Source of the DNA: JAJKJG01 sp036389455
Lineage (GTDB): Bacteria; Pseudomonadota; Alphaproteobacteria; Rhizobiales; Beijerinckiaceae
Reading direction: 5' to 3'
NCBI GenBank assembly: GCA_036389455.1
Contig: DASVPW010000003.1
Location: 1 to 64,000, forward strand
Length of the DNA: 64,000 nucleotides
Below the pieces are notes generated by a model, which saw nothing but the letters and a program-made list of their open reading frames with translations, was not told the origin of the DNA and made no database searches. The translations under genes were made by a program, and so were the position numbers. Numbering within the stretch: the stretch's first letter is position 1; each line of letters begins with the position of its first letter. Positions 8,593 through 16,743 of this stretch are shown here, in pieces.

Positions 8593-9738
8593 TCATTTCG
8601 AGGTCTCCTCGTTGCCGAAGTCGTATCGCACGCTGCGGTAGCCGATCGCGACCGGACGGTCGAACTCCTCCTGCAGCATCACCTCGTTGCCCGACATGGA
8701 GGCGAAGACCAGCGTCCCTCCGGCGCGCACGCCGGCGAGCTGCGCCTCGACCTCCTCGAGGCGCTTCTTCAGCGCCTCCTGCTCGGTGCCCTCGGAGCCG
8801 GAGCGCGCGGCCGGGGCCGGCTTCGGCGGGCTCGCGGGCGCGGGCCTCGCCGCGCTCAAGCCCCCGCCCTGCGAGCTCGAGCTCCGTCGCACGTGCGCGA
8901 TCGAGCGCGTCAGGTACACGCGGTTGACCATGACGATCTCGATCGTCATGGCGAAGCGGTTGTTGCCCTGGTCGTCGACGTACTTGTTGTTGATGCGGTC
9001 GCCGACGATCTGCCGGAGGTGCCAGCGCGCCGTCTCCTCCAGGCAGTCGCCCTTCGTCTTCTCGGCCATGCAGTAGGCCTTCAGCAGCTCCAGCGCGCGG
9101 ACGCTCGGCAAGCCGTAGGCCCTCACCTCGGTGAGGTGGATCTCCTCCAGCCCCTGGTTGCTGCGTCCGTAGTCCGCGGATCCGCGGCCGCCGCCGGAGA
9201 GCCCGGCCGCGGCGCTGTTGATCCCCTGGATCTTGAGGCTCGGGAACGCGGCCCGGGGGAGGTTGCTCTGCAGGACCTCCGGGTCGAACTCCCGGTTGAC
9301 GCCCGGATGCGGCGGCGGCGGTCCGGCCTGGTCCTGGCCCGCCTTGACGACCGCCTGGAGGGGAGACGTGAAGACCGGCAGCATGGCGTAGGCGTCGCGG
9401 AGCTGCTTCCGGACGTCCACGTGGGCAAGCTTCACCGAGCGCTTGAGGAAGGGCGACCCGCGGTCGACCTTCTTCTCGGTGACGTTCGGGTCGGCCTCGT
9501 TGTCGGCGACGACCACTGCCAGGATGTCGCCGACGGACAGGTCCTCCTCGGGCGGGAAGACCGGCTCGATGCCGAATTTCTGGATCGTGCCGGCCCACGC
9601 CTCCTCGAGGCTCTGGGTGACCTTCTGGTCCTCCAGGACCGGAGGGGTGAGCCGGCGGACGGCGAAGAAGCCCGCCGCCAGCAGCGCGACGACCGCGACC
9701 GCCGTGGCTCCCCGACGCCAGACCTTCTTCCTTTGCAT
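8593..9738 (-). CDS. Uncharacterised membrane-anchored protein
   Basis: A 381-residue protein of unknown function. The start MQRKKVWRRGATAV is followed by one membrane helix (AVAVVALLAAGFFAV, residues ~13-27), predicting a short cytoplasmic tail and a large periplasmic part. The periplasmic part contains a charged segment, a Gly/Ser-rich loop near the middle, a region with two cysteines (KAYCMAEKTKGDCLEETARW) and a Ser/Pro/Ala-rich linker. A short coiled-coil (QEALKKRLEEVEAQL) follows before the C-terminal beta stretch. An upstream in-frame start would add 25 basic residues without changing the topology. It is the first gene of a two-gene unit with 8579-8154. Confidence 0.66.
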   Translation of the reverse strand: MQRKKVWRRGATAVAVVALLAAGFFAVRRLTPPVLEDQKVTQSLEEAWAGTIQKFGIEPVFPPEEDLSVGDILAVVVADNEADPNVTEKKVDRGSPFLKRSVKLAHVDVRKQLRDAYAMLPVFTSPLQAVVKAGQDQAGPPPPHPGVNREFDPEVLQSNLPRAAFPSLKIQGINSAAAGLSGGGRGSADYGRSNQGLEEIHLTEVRAYGLPSVRALELLKAYCMAEKTKGDCLEETARWHLRQIVGDRINNKYVDDQGNNRFAMTIEIVMVNRVYLTRSIAHVRRSSSSQGGGLSAARPAPASPPKPAPAARSGSEGTEQEALKKRLEEVEAQLAGVRAGGTLVFASMSGNEVMLQEEFDRPVAIGYRSVRYDFGNEETSK

Positions 9739-9843
9739 TCCGCAACCTTGAGTCCGAGCGACGAGCCGGACGGCGCAAGGCGCTACAGTGCCCGTTTCCG
9801 GCCCGCCCCGCAACGACGGGCAGCCACGGGGCGGGCGGCCCTC

Positions 9844-11013
9844 TCAACCCGCGAGCTTCACGGCCCGCGCCGCGGTCGCGTAGCCGCCCGCCGCGCCGTC
9901 GACGAAATGGACGTGGTCGCTGCGGGTCGCCGACGGCACGAAGCAGGTCATGAGCGCCGCGGCCTGGCGGTGGGTGCCGCAGCGCGCGACCCCGGCCGCC
10001 TCGGCCGACGCGAAGAGCGCCTCGAGCCGGTCGGCAAAGGCGGGCGTGCAGTCGAGCGTCATCCGCAGGCCGTCGTCGAACTTGCGGAAGTCCGTGTTCT
10101 CGACGAGCTGCCGGTTGTAGCGGGCGGGGTCGAACCCGCCGACCCGCATCCCGGTCTTGAAGATCGCGTGCGCCGCGAGCGTGCGCGCCCCGATCCACAG
10201 CCGGGCCGCGAGGGGCGAGCGCCGGTGCAGGGGCGACGCGCGCACCTCCAGGTCGAAGCCGGAGGGCGGCCAGCGCGGCGGCGGGCCGCCGTCCGGAACC
10301 GGGCGCGCGGCCTCTCCCCCTTCGGCGAGCCCGAGCACGGCCCCGACGAGGGCGTCGAACGCCGCCGGATCGCCCCCTCGTTTCGGGACCGCGATGAGGG
10401 ACAGGATGACGCCGCGCCCGGCCTTGATCTCGTCGAAGCGGCAGGACAGGCCCGTGAGGTCCGGCCGGGTGCCCGGCGGCGCGGGCTCGAGCGAGAAGTC
10501 GCCCGCCTTCATGCGCTCCTCGGCCCAGGCGAGCCCGCCGCCGGCGAACATGGCGTAGGACACGTCCGGCGAGGCCGCGAAGCGCGCGACCCTGACGTCG
10601 AGCCCCTGCGCGCGCACCGCCGCGACCGGGACGAGCGCCGCCCGCATGGCAAGGTCGAGGTCGTCGCGCGCCCACGCCGCGACCGCCGCGAGCGCGTCGC
10701 GGCCCCGCTCCGCCTCCCCGGGCGGCAGCGCGAAGCCCGCCCCGTCGCCGCCAAACACGAACGGGAAGTCCTTTTGGGCGAGCCCGTTGGCGAGGGCCGC
10801 GATCACGGCCGCGGCCGCCGTGTTCACGACCTTGTAGCGACCCGCCGCGATCGCCGCGGTCGAGCGCACGATGTCGGAGAGGCCGAGGACCCAGCCGTCC
10901 GGCAGGGGCGCATAGACCGCCGGATCGTTCAGGCGGGCAAAGCTCGCGATGACGGGCAGCCGCTCGTAGAAGCCGTCCGGCGGCCCTAGGGACTGCACAT
11001 CTCCTGCCGGCAT
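9844..11013 (-). CDS. DUF3095 family protein
   Basis: A 389-residue protein matching the DUF3095 family by its opening FYERLPVIASFARLNDPAVYAPLP-type block (positions about 13-36) and the following WVLGLSDIVRSTAAI. It also has FVFGGDGAGFALP, an arrangement reminiscent of nucleotide-cyclase-like folds. The function is unknown; a signalling role is only an inference. The ATG at 11013 is chosen because the longer upstream reading frame (MAELVDARDLKS...) is simply the tRNA-Leu gene read as protein. It lies downstream of tRNA-Leu on the same strand and may be partly co-transcribed with it. Confidence 0.8.
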   Translation of the reverse strand: MPAGDVQSLGPPDGFYERLPVIASFARLNDPAVYAPLPDGWVLGLSDIVRSTAAIAAGRYKVVNTAAAAVIAALANGLAQKDFPFVFGGDGAGFALPPGEAERGRDALAAVAAWARDDLDLAMRAALVPVAAVRAQGLDVRVARFAASPDVSYAMFAGGGLAWAEERMKAGDFSLEPAPPGTRPDLTGLSCRFDEIKAGRGVILSLIAVPKRGGDPAAFDALVGAVLGLAEGGEAARPVPDGGPPPRWPPSGFDLEVRASPLHRRSPLAARLWIGARTLAAHAIFKTGMRVGGFDPARYNRQLVENTDFRKFDDGLRMTLDCTPAFADRLEALFASAEAAGVARCGTHRQAAALMTCFVPSATRSDHVHFVDGAAGGYATAARAVKLAG

Positions 11014-11048
11014 CGGCGGCGCGTCCCGATCCTGCAATCGTCGGCCCT

Positions 11049-11136
11049 TGGTGCGGACGGCGGGGGTCGAACCCGCACGGGCGTTAAGCCCGAGGGATTT
11101 TAAGTCCCTTGCGTCTACCAATTCCGCCACGTCCGC
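11049..11136 (-). tRNA. tRNA-Leu (anticodon TAA)
   Basis: The minus strand folds as a complete 88-nt class II tRNA with encoded CCA. The acceptor stem GCGGACG pairs with CGTCCGC, followed by discriminator A and CCA. The anticodon arm AGGGA-CTTAAAA-TCCCT places TAA at the anticodon. A long variable arm (CGGGC...GCCCG) and T-loop GGTTCGACCCC are present. The long variable arm is the leucine hallmark. Confidence 0.97.
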
Positions 11137-11184
11137 TCAGGGTACGAGGGTTACCGGCGCGGGCGGTGTGGCGCAAGCTTCGGG

Positions 11185-12366
11185 CTACTCATCCCGCCAG
11201 CCGTAGAGCCAGGCGTAGCGCGTCGCCATGCGCTCGGGGCCGAGATGGCGCATGATGCGGTTGCGGACGAAGGCCTTGAGGCCGCCGGCGTGATAGGCGG
11301 CGGCGTTCCTCCGCGCCGCCTGCTGGACCCGGCGGGCGCGGGGCAGGCGGGCGCGCTCGTAGGTCCGCAGGGCCTCGGGGACGCCGTCCGCCGCGGCGAG
11401 CGCGCGGGCGAGGACCGCCGCGTCCTCGATCGCGAGCGCCGCCCCCTGCGCCAGGAACGGCAGCACCGGATGGGCGGCGTCGCCGAGGAGGGCGAGCCGG
11501 CCCCGGCGCATTCCGGCGGCGGGGAGGTCGAACAGCGACCACACCTGCCACTCCGGCGCAACGCCCAAGAGGTCGCGCAGGGGCGCCGCCGCCCTGGCGA
11601 ACGCGGCGCGGAGCTCGGCCGGGTCCCCGGGTGCGGCCCAGCCCTCGACCGGCGCCGCGCGGCGCTCGACCGCGACGACGTTGAGGAGCCGCCCGCCGGC
11701 CACGGGGTAGTGCACCACGTGGCCCTGGCGCCCGAGCCACAGGCCGGTCTCGTCGTGGGAAAGCTCCGGCGGCGCGGCGGCGCGCGGGATCGCGGCGCGC
11801 CAGGCCGAAAAGCCCTGGTAGCGGGGCTCGCGCCAGTCCTCGCCGGCGGCGCGCAGCCGCGACCATAAGCCGTCCGCCGCGACGGCAAGGTCGGCCCGCA
11901 GGGTGTCGCGCGCCCCGCCGGCGCTCTCGACCGCGACGCTCGCCTGGCCGGGCTCGTCCCGCACCCCGATCACGGCGCGGCCCACGAGCAGCCTCACGCT
12001 CGCCTGCGCGCGCACCGCGTCGAGCAGGAGGGTCTGCAGGTCGGCCCGGTGGACGACGCAGTAGGGCGCCCCGAAGCGCTCGCGCATGAAGGGGCCGAGC
12101 GCCACCTGTCCGATCTCCCGCCCCGACGCCGCCGCCCGGACGACGACCCGGGCGGGCTCGGCCGCGGCGCGGCGGAGCGCCGACCCGAGCCCGAGGTCGA
12201 TCAGGATCCGGCTCGCGTTCGGCGAGAGCTGGATGCCGGCGCCCACATCCGGGAAGGCGGTGCGGCGCTCGACGAGGGTCACGTCCCAGCCGCGCCGCCC
12301 GAGCGCGAGCGCGGCCGCGAGCCCGCCGATGCCGGCGCCCGCGATGACGGCCGAGCCCGTCTCCAC
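11185..12366 (-). CDS. FAD-dependent aromatic-type monooxygenase (salicylate hydroxylase-like)
   Basis: A class A flavoprotein monooxygenase, 393 residues. The N-terminal FAD-binding motif is VIAGAGIGGLAAALALGRRG (residues ~7-26), with ERR at the end of strand 2. A central region ADLAVAADGLWSRLR corresponds to the DG motif, and the second FAD motif is ALLGDAAHPVLPFLAQGA near residue 290. These features fit 6-hydroxynicotinate/salicylate-type hydroxylases; the substrate cannot be inferred. It starts 1 bp after the stop of the zinc-finger gene at 12655-12368, so the two are transcribed together. Confidence 0.85.
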   Translation of the reverse strand: METGSAVIAGAGIGGLAAALALGRRGWDVTLVERRTAFPDVGAGIQLSPNASRILIDLGLGSALRRAAAEPARVVVRAAASGREIGQVALGPFMRERFGAPYCVVHRADLQTLLLDAVRAQASVRLLVGRAVIGVRDEPGQASVAVESAGGARDTLRADLAVAADGLWSRLRAAGEDWREPRYQGFSAWRAAIPRAAAPPELSHDETGLWLGRQGHVVHYPVAGGRLLNVVAVERRAAPVEGWAAPGDPAELRAAFARAAAPLRDLLGVAPEWQVWSLFDLPAAGMRRGRLALLGDAAHPVLPFLAQGAALAIEDAAVLARALAAADGVPEALRTYERARLPRARRVQQAARRNAAAYHAGGLKAFVRNRIMRHLGPERMATRYAWLYGWRDE

Positions 12367-12367
12367 C

Positions 12368-12655
12368 TCAGCGCAGGTCGCTGCCGCGGGCTCCCGCGAG
12401 GTCGTAGGGGGTTTCCGCCTGCACGACGAAGAGGCACTCGGCCGGCTCCGCCTGGCCCGGCTTCAGCCCCGCCCGATGGCGGAACAGGGTCGAGCAGTAC
12501 GGGCAGATGATCTCGTCGTCCGAGCCCATGTCGAGGAACACGTGCGGGTGGTCGAAGGGCGGCCGCGCGCCGATGCACATGAACTCGCGCGAGCCGAGAT
12601 GGATCACCGGCACGCCCGGATCGTTGTGGAAGTGAGGAATGCCGGTCTCGGCCAT
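12368..12655 (-). CDS. Zinc-finger (zf-CHCC-type) small protein
   Basis: A 95-residue protein with the pattern EFMCIGARPPFDHPHVFLDMG followed by IICPYCSTLF: one Cys, His residues and a CxxC, as in the zf-CHCC family related to the small NDUFS6-like zinc proteins. In alphaproteobacteria such proteins are commonly linked to respiratory complex I or other housekeeping roles (inference). The start ATG at 12655 begins MAETGIPHFHNDPG. The gene is tightly coupled to the downstream flavin monooxygenase (1-bp gap). Confidence 0.83.
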   Translation of the reverse strand: MAETGIPHFHNDPGVPVIHLGSREFMCIGARPPFDHPHVFLDMGSDDEIICPYCSTLFRHRAGLKPGQAEPAECLFVVQAETPYDLAGARGSDLR

Positions 12656-12747
12656 CGCGCCGCCTTCGAGCCCATGGGAATGGCGCCGCACCATAGCGGC
12701 GCGCCGGTGCGAGGCAAGGGTCGTGGGGGGTCGGGGCCGAAGGGCGG

Positions 12748-13107
12748 TCAGCGGAAGGCGAGGACGCTCAGGAAGGCGGCCGCGACCGCGGCGATGAACA
12801 GGACGAAGGCGTAGAGCGCGAGACGCGAGCGCCCCTGCGCGGGAGCCGCCGCCGGCGCGCCGGAGCGACCGCGCTCCTCGGCCCTTGCCAGCGCGACGCG
12901 CTCCGGCGAGGGCGGGGCGCCTGCCGCCTCGTCGTCGGTGCCGAGGGGCGCGAGGGCGGGGTCGAGGGCCCCGATCTTGTCTCCCGCCGCCCCGCTGTCG
13001 ATGTCGGCTTGGAGCTGCGCCACCGTCGGGCGGCCGGACGGGGGCGGCGGGTCGACGGGCCGGGCGGCGTGGCTCGGCGGACCATCGTCCGGGTGCGGGC
13101 GGGACAT
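12748..13107 (-). CDS. Small C-terminally anchored membrane protein
   Basis: A 119-residue protein, Pro/Ala-rich and acidic in its first 90 residues, with one membrane helix at the very C-terminus (LALYAFVLFIAAVAAAFLSVL). This suggests a tail-anchored cytoplasmic protein. A short conserved-looking segment (PTVAQLQADIDSGAAGDKIG) sits near residues 28-47. I do not recognise a family. It is divergent from the GNAT-like gene at 13273 and lies upstream of the zinc-finger gene on the same strand. Confidence 0.62.
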   Translation of the reverse strand: MSRPHPDDGPPSHAARPVDPPPPSGRPTVAQLQADIDSGAAGDKIGALDPALAPLGTDDEAAGAPPSPERVALARAEERGRSGAPAAAPAQGRSRLALYAFVLFIAAVAAAFLSVLAFR

Positions 13108-13272
13108 TCTGAGGGGACTCCGGCGGGGCGATTGCCGAGCTAACCGCCGGAGCGCCCGTACGGTTGCGGCCAACGGGCGAAAAAGCCGCTGCCCGCCGCC
13201 CGCAACGGGAGCGCGGTCCGCGCATTGTGCCCCAAGAGCCCTTCGCACCAGCCTTCGCCGGAGCCGCGCCCC

Positions 13273-13551
13273 ATGGACCCGCAAGTCGTCGACAACCCGC
13301 AAGAGCACCGTTTCGAGATGGCCGTCGGCGGCGCCGTTGCGATCGCCGAGTACAGGCAGGAGGACGGCCGCGTGGTCCTCCTGCATACGGAGGTGCCGCA
13401 GGCGCTCTCGGGGCAGGGCATCGGCTCGAAGCTTGCCAAGGGCGTGTTCGAGACCCTGCGCGGGCGAGGCGTCCGCGTCGTCGCGGAGTGCCCGTTCATG
13501 GCAGGCTACGCGGCGCGGCATCCGGACTACGCCGCCCTCATCGACGCGTGA
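13273..13551 (+). CDS. Small GNAT-like N-acetyltransferase
   Basis: A 92-residue single-domain acetyltransferase of the short (YjdJ-like) class. It shows the beta-alpha core with the acetyl-CoA-binding loop QGIGSKLAKGVFETL, preceded by the strand LLHTEVPQALS and followed by VRVVAECPFMAGYAARHPDY, the usual C-terminus of these proteins. The ATG at 13273 (MDPQVVDNPQEHRFE) is preferred over one 16 codons upstream because it begins the first strand. It is the first gene of a plus-strand cluster ending at 16624; the next gene starts 11 bp later. Confidence 0.82.
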   Translation: MDPQVVDNPQEHRFEMAVGGAVAIAEYRQEDGRVVLLHTEVPQALSGQGIGSKLAKGVFETLRGRGVRVVAECPFMAGYAARHPDYAALIDA

Positions 13552-13562
13552 CGGAGGCCGCC

Positions 13563-14132
13563 ATGGACGAAGCCGCATCGCTTGTCGCCGCGGCGCTCGG
13601 CCTCGGGCAGGAGGCGAAGGAGATGACGGTCGCCCAGATGGCCCTGCGCGCCGCCGTCGTCTACGTCGTGACGGTCGCCTTCGTGCGGCTCGCCAAGAAG
13701 CGCTTCATGGGCCGGGCGACCGCCTTCGACGTGATCCTCGGCATCATGCTGGGCTCGATCGTGAGCCGCGCGGTGACCGGCAACGCGCCGTTCGGGCCGG
13801 CGCTTGCCGCGACCGCGACGCTGATCGCCATGCACTGGCTGTTCTCGCTCGCGTCCTGGCGCTGGCACGGCTTCGGCGCCCTCGTGAAGGGCCGCCCCCG
13901 GGTGCTCGTCCGCGACGGCCGCCCCGACCTCGCCGCCATGCGCCGTTCCCACATCACCGAGCACGACCTCGAGGAGGACCTGCGCAGCGAGGGGCTCGAG
14001 GGCTCGGAGACGGTGAAGGAGGCTCGGCTCGAGCGCAGCGGCAAGGTGAGCGTGGTGAAGCGGAGCGAGCCGAAGGTGGTGGAGATCGCCGTGCGCGACG
14101 GGGTGCAGACGGTGCGGGTGGAGATGGGATAG
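13563..14132 (+). CDS. DUF421 family membrane protein (YetF/YcaP-like)
   Basis: A 189-residue protein with three N-terminal membrane helices (MALRAAVVYVVTVAFVRL, TAFDVILGIMLGSIVSRAV, ALAATATLIAMHWLFSLAS). The family signature RFMGRATAFDVILGIMLGS is followed by a cytoplasmic domain with PRVLVRDGRPD and AMRRSHITEHDLEEDLRSEG. YetF-like proteins are membrane proteins of unclear function, linked in some species to stress or sporulation. It is 11 bp behind the GNAT-like gene and 47 bp ahead of the SDR gene, consistent with one transcript. Confidence 0.86.
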   Translation: MDEAASLVAAALGLGQEAKEMTVAQMALRAAVVYVVTVAFVRLAKKRFMGRATAFDVILGIMLGSIVSRAVTGNAPFGPALAATATLIAMHWLFSLASWRWHGFGALVKGRPRVLVRDGRPDLAAMRRSHITEHDLEEDLRSEGLEGSETVKEARLERSGKVSVVKRSEPKVVEIAVRDGVQTVRVEMG

Positions 14133-14179
14133 GACGGCGGACGCCGGGCCGCGCGGACAAACGCCAAGGGGCAGAATGC

Positions 14180-14950
14180 ATGTACAGGGAGCGTTTCGCG
14201 CTGACGGGCCGCAGGGCCGTGGTGACCGGGGGCGGGCAAGGCATCGGGCTCGCCTGCGCCGAGGCTTTGGCCGAGGCCGGCGCCGCGGTGGTCGTCGCCG
14301 ACCGCGATCCGAAGGCTGCGGAAAGCGGCCTCGATCATCTGATTGCGAAGGGGTATCCGGCCTCCTCGCTCGTCCTCGACGTGACCGACTCCGCCGCCGT
14401 CGAGGCTGCGGCCGCCGCACTGAACGGCGGGGGGCTCATCGACGTCCTTGTCTGCAACGCCGGCATCGCCCGCAGCGGCACGCCGGCCGAGGAGGTGGCC
14501 GACGAGCACTGGCTCGACGTGCTGAACGTCAACCTCAACGGCGTGTTCTGGTGCTGCCGCGCCTTCGGCCGCCGCATGCTCGCGGCTGGCCGCGGCGCGA
14601 TCGTCAACGTCGGCTCGATGTCCGGCTTCATCGTCAACCGGCCGCAGCCGCAGAGCTACTACAACGCCTCGAAGGCCGCCGTGCACCACCTGACGAAGTC
14701 GCTCGCCGCCGAATGGGCCGGCCGGGGCGTACGCGTCAACGCCGTCGCCCCGACCTACATCGACACGCCGCTGAACAGGTTCGTCGAGGAGGACCCCGCC
14801 ATGTACGCCGCCTGGATCGGCGGCACGCCGATGGGCCGCATGGGGCAGCCGCACGAGGTCGCCTCCGTCGTCCTCTTCCTCGCCTCCGACGCCGCGAGCC
14901 TCGTCACAGGCACCGTCGTCGTGGCGGACGGCGGCTACACCTGCTGGTGA
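14180..14950 (+). CDS. SDR family oxidoreductase (sugar alcohol/3-ketoacyl type)
   Basis: A 256-residue classical short-chain dehydrogenase. The cofactor motif is VVTGGGQGIGLACAEALA (residues ~14-31), with an acidic D after strand 2 (VVVADRD) suggesting NAD preference. NAG is present as VCNAGIARSG, and the catalytic residues S and YxxxK are in NVGSMSGF and YYNASKAAVHH. The C-terminus GTVVVADGGYTCW is usual for polyol-type members. The ATG at 14180 lies nine bases downstream of AAGGGG. The stop is 5 bp from the next gene, an alpha/beta hydrolase. Its substrate is unknown; sorbitol- or threitol-type polyols are the closest guess. Confidence 0.85.
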   Translation: MYRERFALTGRRAVVTGGGQGIGLACAEALAEAGAAVVVADRDPKAAESGLDHLIAKGYPASSLVLDVTDSAAVEAAAAALNGGGLIDVLVCNAGIARSGTPAEEVADEHWLDVLNVNLNGVFWCCRAFGRRMLAAGRGAIVNVGSMSGFIVNRPQPQSYYNASKAAVHHLTKSLAAEWAGRGVRVNAVAPTYIDTPLNRFVEEDPAMYAAWIGGTPMGRMGQPHEVASVVLFLASDAASLVTGTVVVADGGYTCW

Positions 14951-14955
14951 GACCC

Positions 14956-15717
14956 ATGCGCTTCTTCACCTCCGCCGGCGTGCGCATCGCCTTCGTCGAC
15001 TTCGCTCCGGCGGGCGGGGGCGACCCCATCCTCCTCGTCCACGGCTTCGCCTCGAACCACGCCGTCAACTGGGTCAACACGCTCTGGACGAAGACGCTCG
15101 GGGCCGCGGGCTTTCGGGTCATCGCCCTCGACAACCGGGGGCATGGGCAGAGCCAGAAGCTGTACGAGCCGGCGCTCTACCACACCTCGCTCATGGCCGA
15201 GGACGCGCGGGCGCTCCTCGACCATCTCGGCATCGAGCGGGCGGACGTGATGGGATATTCCATGGGGGCGCGCATCGCGGTGCATCTCGCGCTCGCGCAT
15301 CCGGACCGCGTGCGCTCGCTCCTCATGGGCGGCCTCGGCATCCACCTCGTCGAGGGCGTCGGTCTGCCCCTCGGCATCGCCGACGCCATGGAGGCGCCCT
15401 CGGCGGATGCGCTCGCCGACCCGATGCAGCGCATGTTCCGCCTCTTCGCCGAGCAGACGAAGAGCGATCTTCGGGCGCTCGCGGCCTGCATCCGCGGCTC
15501 GCGCCAGGTCCTGTCGCGGGCCGAGGTCGCCTCGATCACCACGCCGACGCTGATCGCCGTCGGCACGAAAGACGACGTCGCGGGCTCTGCCCAGGATCTC
15601 GCCGACCTCATGCCGGACGCCCGCGCTCTCGACATCCCGGGCCGCGATCACAACCTCGCGGTCGGCGACAAGGTCCATAAGCAGGCTGTGCTGGCGTTCC
15701 TCGCCGGGCGGCCTTAA
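14956..15717 (+). CDS. Alpha/beta hydrolase
   Basis: A 253-residue alpha/beta-fold hydrolase. It contains the oxyanion motif LLVHGFASN, ALDNRGHGQSQ after strand 4, the nucleophile elbow VMGYSMGARIA (G-Y-S-M-G) and the acid in VGTKDDVAGS. The catalytic histidine is in PGRDHNLAVGD. The family includes esterases, dehalogenases and C-C hydrolases, so the substrate is open. Its position 5 bp behind the SDR and 10 bp ahead of a second, unrelated-looking alpha/beta hydrolase suggests joint use in one catabolic route. Confidence 0.84.
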   Translation: MRFFTSAGVRIAFVDFAPAGGGDPILLVHGFASNHAVNWVNTLWTKTLGAAGFRVIALDNRGHGQSQKLYEPALYHTSLMAEDARALLDHLGIERADVMGYSMGARIAVHLALAHPDRVRSLLMGGLGIHLVEGVGLPLGIADAMEAPSADALADPMQRMFRLFAEQTKSDLRALAACIRGSRQVLSRAEVASITTPTLIAVGTKDDVAGSAQDLADLMPDARALDIPGRDHNLAVGDKVHKQAVLAFLAGRP

Positions 15718-15727
15718 ACGGCCCGCC

Positions 15728-16624
15728 ATGAGCAGGGTCTTCGAAGGCGCCGCCGGCAACCGGCTCGCCGCGAACGAGATCGGGCACGGGGCGAGGAGCG
15801 CGCTCCTGCTCCATGGCGGCGGCCAGACCCGGCACGCCTGGGCCAAGACCGCCCATCGCCTCGCCGACCGCGGCTGGCGCGTCGTCGCCGTCGACCAGCG
15901 CGGCCATGGCGACAGCGCATGGATCGCGGACGGGTCTTACGCCTTCCCGGACTACGCCGCCGACGCCGCCGCCGTCGCGCAGCGGATCGCGGCCGAGCAT
16001 GGGGAGAAGCCGGTCGCCGTCGGCGCGTCGCTCGGCGGCATCGCCTCGCTGCTTGCGCTCGGGAAAGCCGCGGAGGAAGGGGCGGAGCCGCCGTTTTCCG
16101 GGCTCATCCTCGTCGACGTCGTGCCGCGCATGGACCCGCGCGGGGTCGAGCACGTGCAGGGCTTCATGCGGGCAAGGGTGCGCGAGGGCTTCGCCTCGGT
16201 TGAGGAGGCGGCGGAGGCGGTCGCGGCGTACCTGCCGCACCGCCCGCGTCCGCGCTCCCTCGACGGCCTCAAGAAGAACCTCCGGCTCCACCCGGACGGG
16301 CGCTGGCGCTGGCACTGGGACCCGCGCTTCCTCGACGGCCCGCGCCCGGTCGGCGCCAAGCGCGAGCAGGTGCGCGAGGCCCTCGAGCGCGCGGCGGGCG
16401 CGCTCCGGGTGCCGACGCTCCTCGTCCGCGGCGGCTCGAGCGAGCTCGTCAGCGAGGCGGCGGCGCAGGCCTTCCTCGCGGCGGCGCCCGGCGCCGAGTA
16501 CGCCGACGTCGCCGAGGCCCGCCACATGGTCGCGGGCGACCGCAACGACGCCTTCGCCGACGCGATCCTCGCCTTCCTGGAGCGCCGCTTCCCGGCCGAA
16601 GCCGGGGCGCAGGCCGCGGAGTAG
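15728..16624 (+). CDS. Alpha/beta hydrolase
   Basis: A 298-residue alpha/beta hydrolase distinct from its neighbour. Features are LLLHGGGQTRHAW (oxyanion region), AVDQRGHGDSAW, the nucleophile elbow AVGASLGGIASLLAL (G-A-S-L-G), a cap region rich in Arg/Trp (GRWRWHWDPRFLDG) and the final catalytic histidine in EARHMVAGDRNDAF. The pattern RWHWDPRF is common in peroxidase/epoxide-hydrolase-like members of Hyphomicrobiales. It ends the plus-strand cluster; its stop codon overlaps the start of a 14-bp hairpin. Confidence 0.84.
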   Translation: MSRVFEGAAGNRLAANEIGHGARSALLLHGGGQTRHAWAKTAHRLADRGWRVVAVDQRGHGDSAWIADGSYAFPDYAADAAAVAQRIAAEHGEKPVAVGASLGGIASLLALGKAAEEGAEPPFSGLILVDVVPRMDPRGVEHVQGFMRARVREGFASVEEAAEAVAAYLPHRPRPRSLDGLKKNLRLHPDGRWRWHWDPRFLDGPRPVGAKREQVREALERAAGALRVPTLLVRGGSSELVSEAAAQAFLAAAPGAEYADVAEARHMVAGDRNDAFADAILAFLERRFPAEAGAQAAE

Positions 16625-16654
16625 CGCATTCCTCCCCGCAGGGGAGGGATGCGC
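16624..16654 (+). terminator. Hairpin at end of the 13.3-16.6 kb cluster
   Basis: GCGCATTCCTCCCC (16624-16637) pairs with GGGGAGGGATGCGC (16641-16654) across a 3-nt loop, with one G-U pair. It begins at the last base of the hydrolase stop codon. No run of T follows, so it may be a processing/stability hairpin or a palindromic repeat rather than a classical terminator. Confidence 0.55.
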
Positions 16655-16743
16655 TTCGACAGCCGGCCAGCCATGACCTGGACGGATCGCAAGCGGGCCT
16701 CCGATATGCTAATCTTGGGTTGAGCGGTCTTGAGGAGGCAAGC

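Noticed and set aside
11014..11130. N-terminal extension MAELVDARDLKS of the DUF3095 protein
   Set aside because: This is the tRNA-Leu gene translated; a well-known annotation artefact. The start was moved to 11013.
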